DNA of 64,000 bases. Source: an uncultured Paracoccus sp. (GTDB lineage: Bacteria > Pseudomonadota > Alphaproteobacteria > Rhodobacterales > Rhodobacteraceae). Under the pieces are notes generated by a model, which was given only the letters and a program-made list of their open reading frames with translations, ran no database searches and was not told where the DNA came from. A program made the position numbers and the translations under genes. Location: the NCBI RefSeq assembly GCF_937873615.1, contig NZ_CALMYP010000017.1:124001-188000 (forward strand), in the 5' to 3' direction. This document shows positions 63,915 through 64,000 of this stretch, one piece after another (position 1 is the stretch's first letter; each line of letters starts with the position of its first letter).

Positions 63915-64000
63915 TCAGCCTCCCATCAGGCGGACAAGGAACAGGGACATCTCGGGGAAGACCGCCACGCCGATCAGCCCGACAAGGCTGGCCAGCAGGA
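63915..64000 (-). CDS. C-terminal fragment of a membrane protein, probably TRAP transporter large permease (DctM)
   Basis: Only the last 28 codons are visible; they end LIGVAVFPEMSLFLVRLMGG. A hydrophobic helix followed by FPEMSLFLVRLM resembles the C-terminal end of DctM-type TRAP permeases, which finish with a helix and (F/I)P-x-(L/I)-SL-xLP-like tail. It is transcribed in the same direction as the SDR and tct genes with a single-base gap, so it is in the same operon. Family assignment is tentative. Confidence 0.45.
   Translation of the reverse strand, partial: LLASLVGLIGVAVFPEMSLFLVRLMGG

Overview
The window looks like chromosomal core DNA from an alphaproteobacterium of the Rhodobacterales (Paracoccus/Rhodobacter type). 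The evidence is uniformly high GC, strong GC bias at third codon positions, tight operons with ATGA/TGATG overlaps, a 5-aminolevulinate dehydratase without the zinc cysteines, a DUF2125 protein, and two tandem Lrp genes divergent from ilvC. I see no rRNA, tRNA, CRISPR array, insertion sequence or prophage module. The placement comes from reading the genes, not from a database search.

Layout. 1-3.9 kb: the start of mfd, a small membrane protein, hemB, a Ysc84-type lipoprotein, a lytic transglycosylase and ssb. 3.9-9.9 kb: aroK-aroB, then a divergent run of a small anchored protein, an unrecognised secreted protein, xerD and a CNNM/CorC-type transporter. 9.9-15.2 kb: a methyltransferase-glycosyltransferase fusion, an Uup-type ABC-F ATPase and a nucleoside hydrolase. 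14.4-22.4 kb: one long minus-strand envelope operon, frr-uppS-cdsA-dxr-rseP-bamA-skp, with a recognisable promoter. 22.4-29.3 kb: kup, an omega-aminotransferase, a YitT-family protein, two very small membrane proteins, typA and a lower-GC orphan gene. 29.4-36.3 kb: two alpha/beta hydrolases, a MotA/ExbB-like plus MotB/OmpA-like pair, a ChaC-like enzyme and a DUF2125 protein. 36.4-42.1 kb: carboxylesterase, HNH protein, radical SAM protein, tandem Lrp genes, ilvC and a short MscS-like channel. 42.2-45.2 kb: a thiamine salvage operon thiM-thiE-thiD-tenA behind a TPP riboswitch. 45.3-50.4 kb: a hydrolase-like orphan, a 6PGDH-like dehydrogenase, and manC-manB for GDP-mannose. 50.5-59 kb: urate hydroxylase PuuD, a malic enzyme-PTA hybrid, and an RND efflux adaptor plus pump. 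59-64 kb: a catabolic cluster with an SDR, a complete TctC-TctB-TctA transporter and a glycerate 2-kinase, preceded at the window edge by the tail of a probable TRAP permease.

Most of this is housekeeping: cell envelope assembly, cofactor salvage, amino acid and aromatic biosynthesis, and transport. The least explained pieces are the MotA/MotB-like pair with a long repeat-bearing cytoplasmic tail (32.8-34.5 kb) and a long periplasmic coiled coil (31.2-32.8 kb), the 24-residue and 40-residue membrane peptides near 26 kb, the low-GC orphan at 28.9-29.3 kb, the methyltransferase-glycosyltransferase fusion and the short MscS-like protein. I did not find a clearly new multi-gene system. The stator-like pair is the best candidate for unexplored biology.
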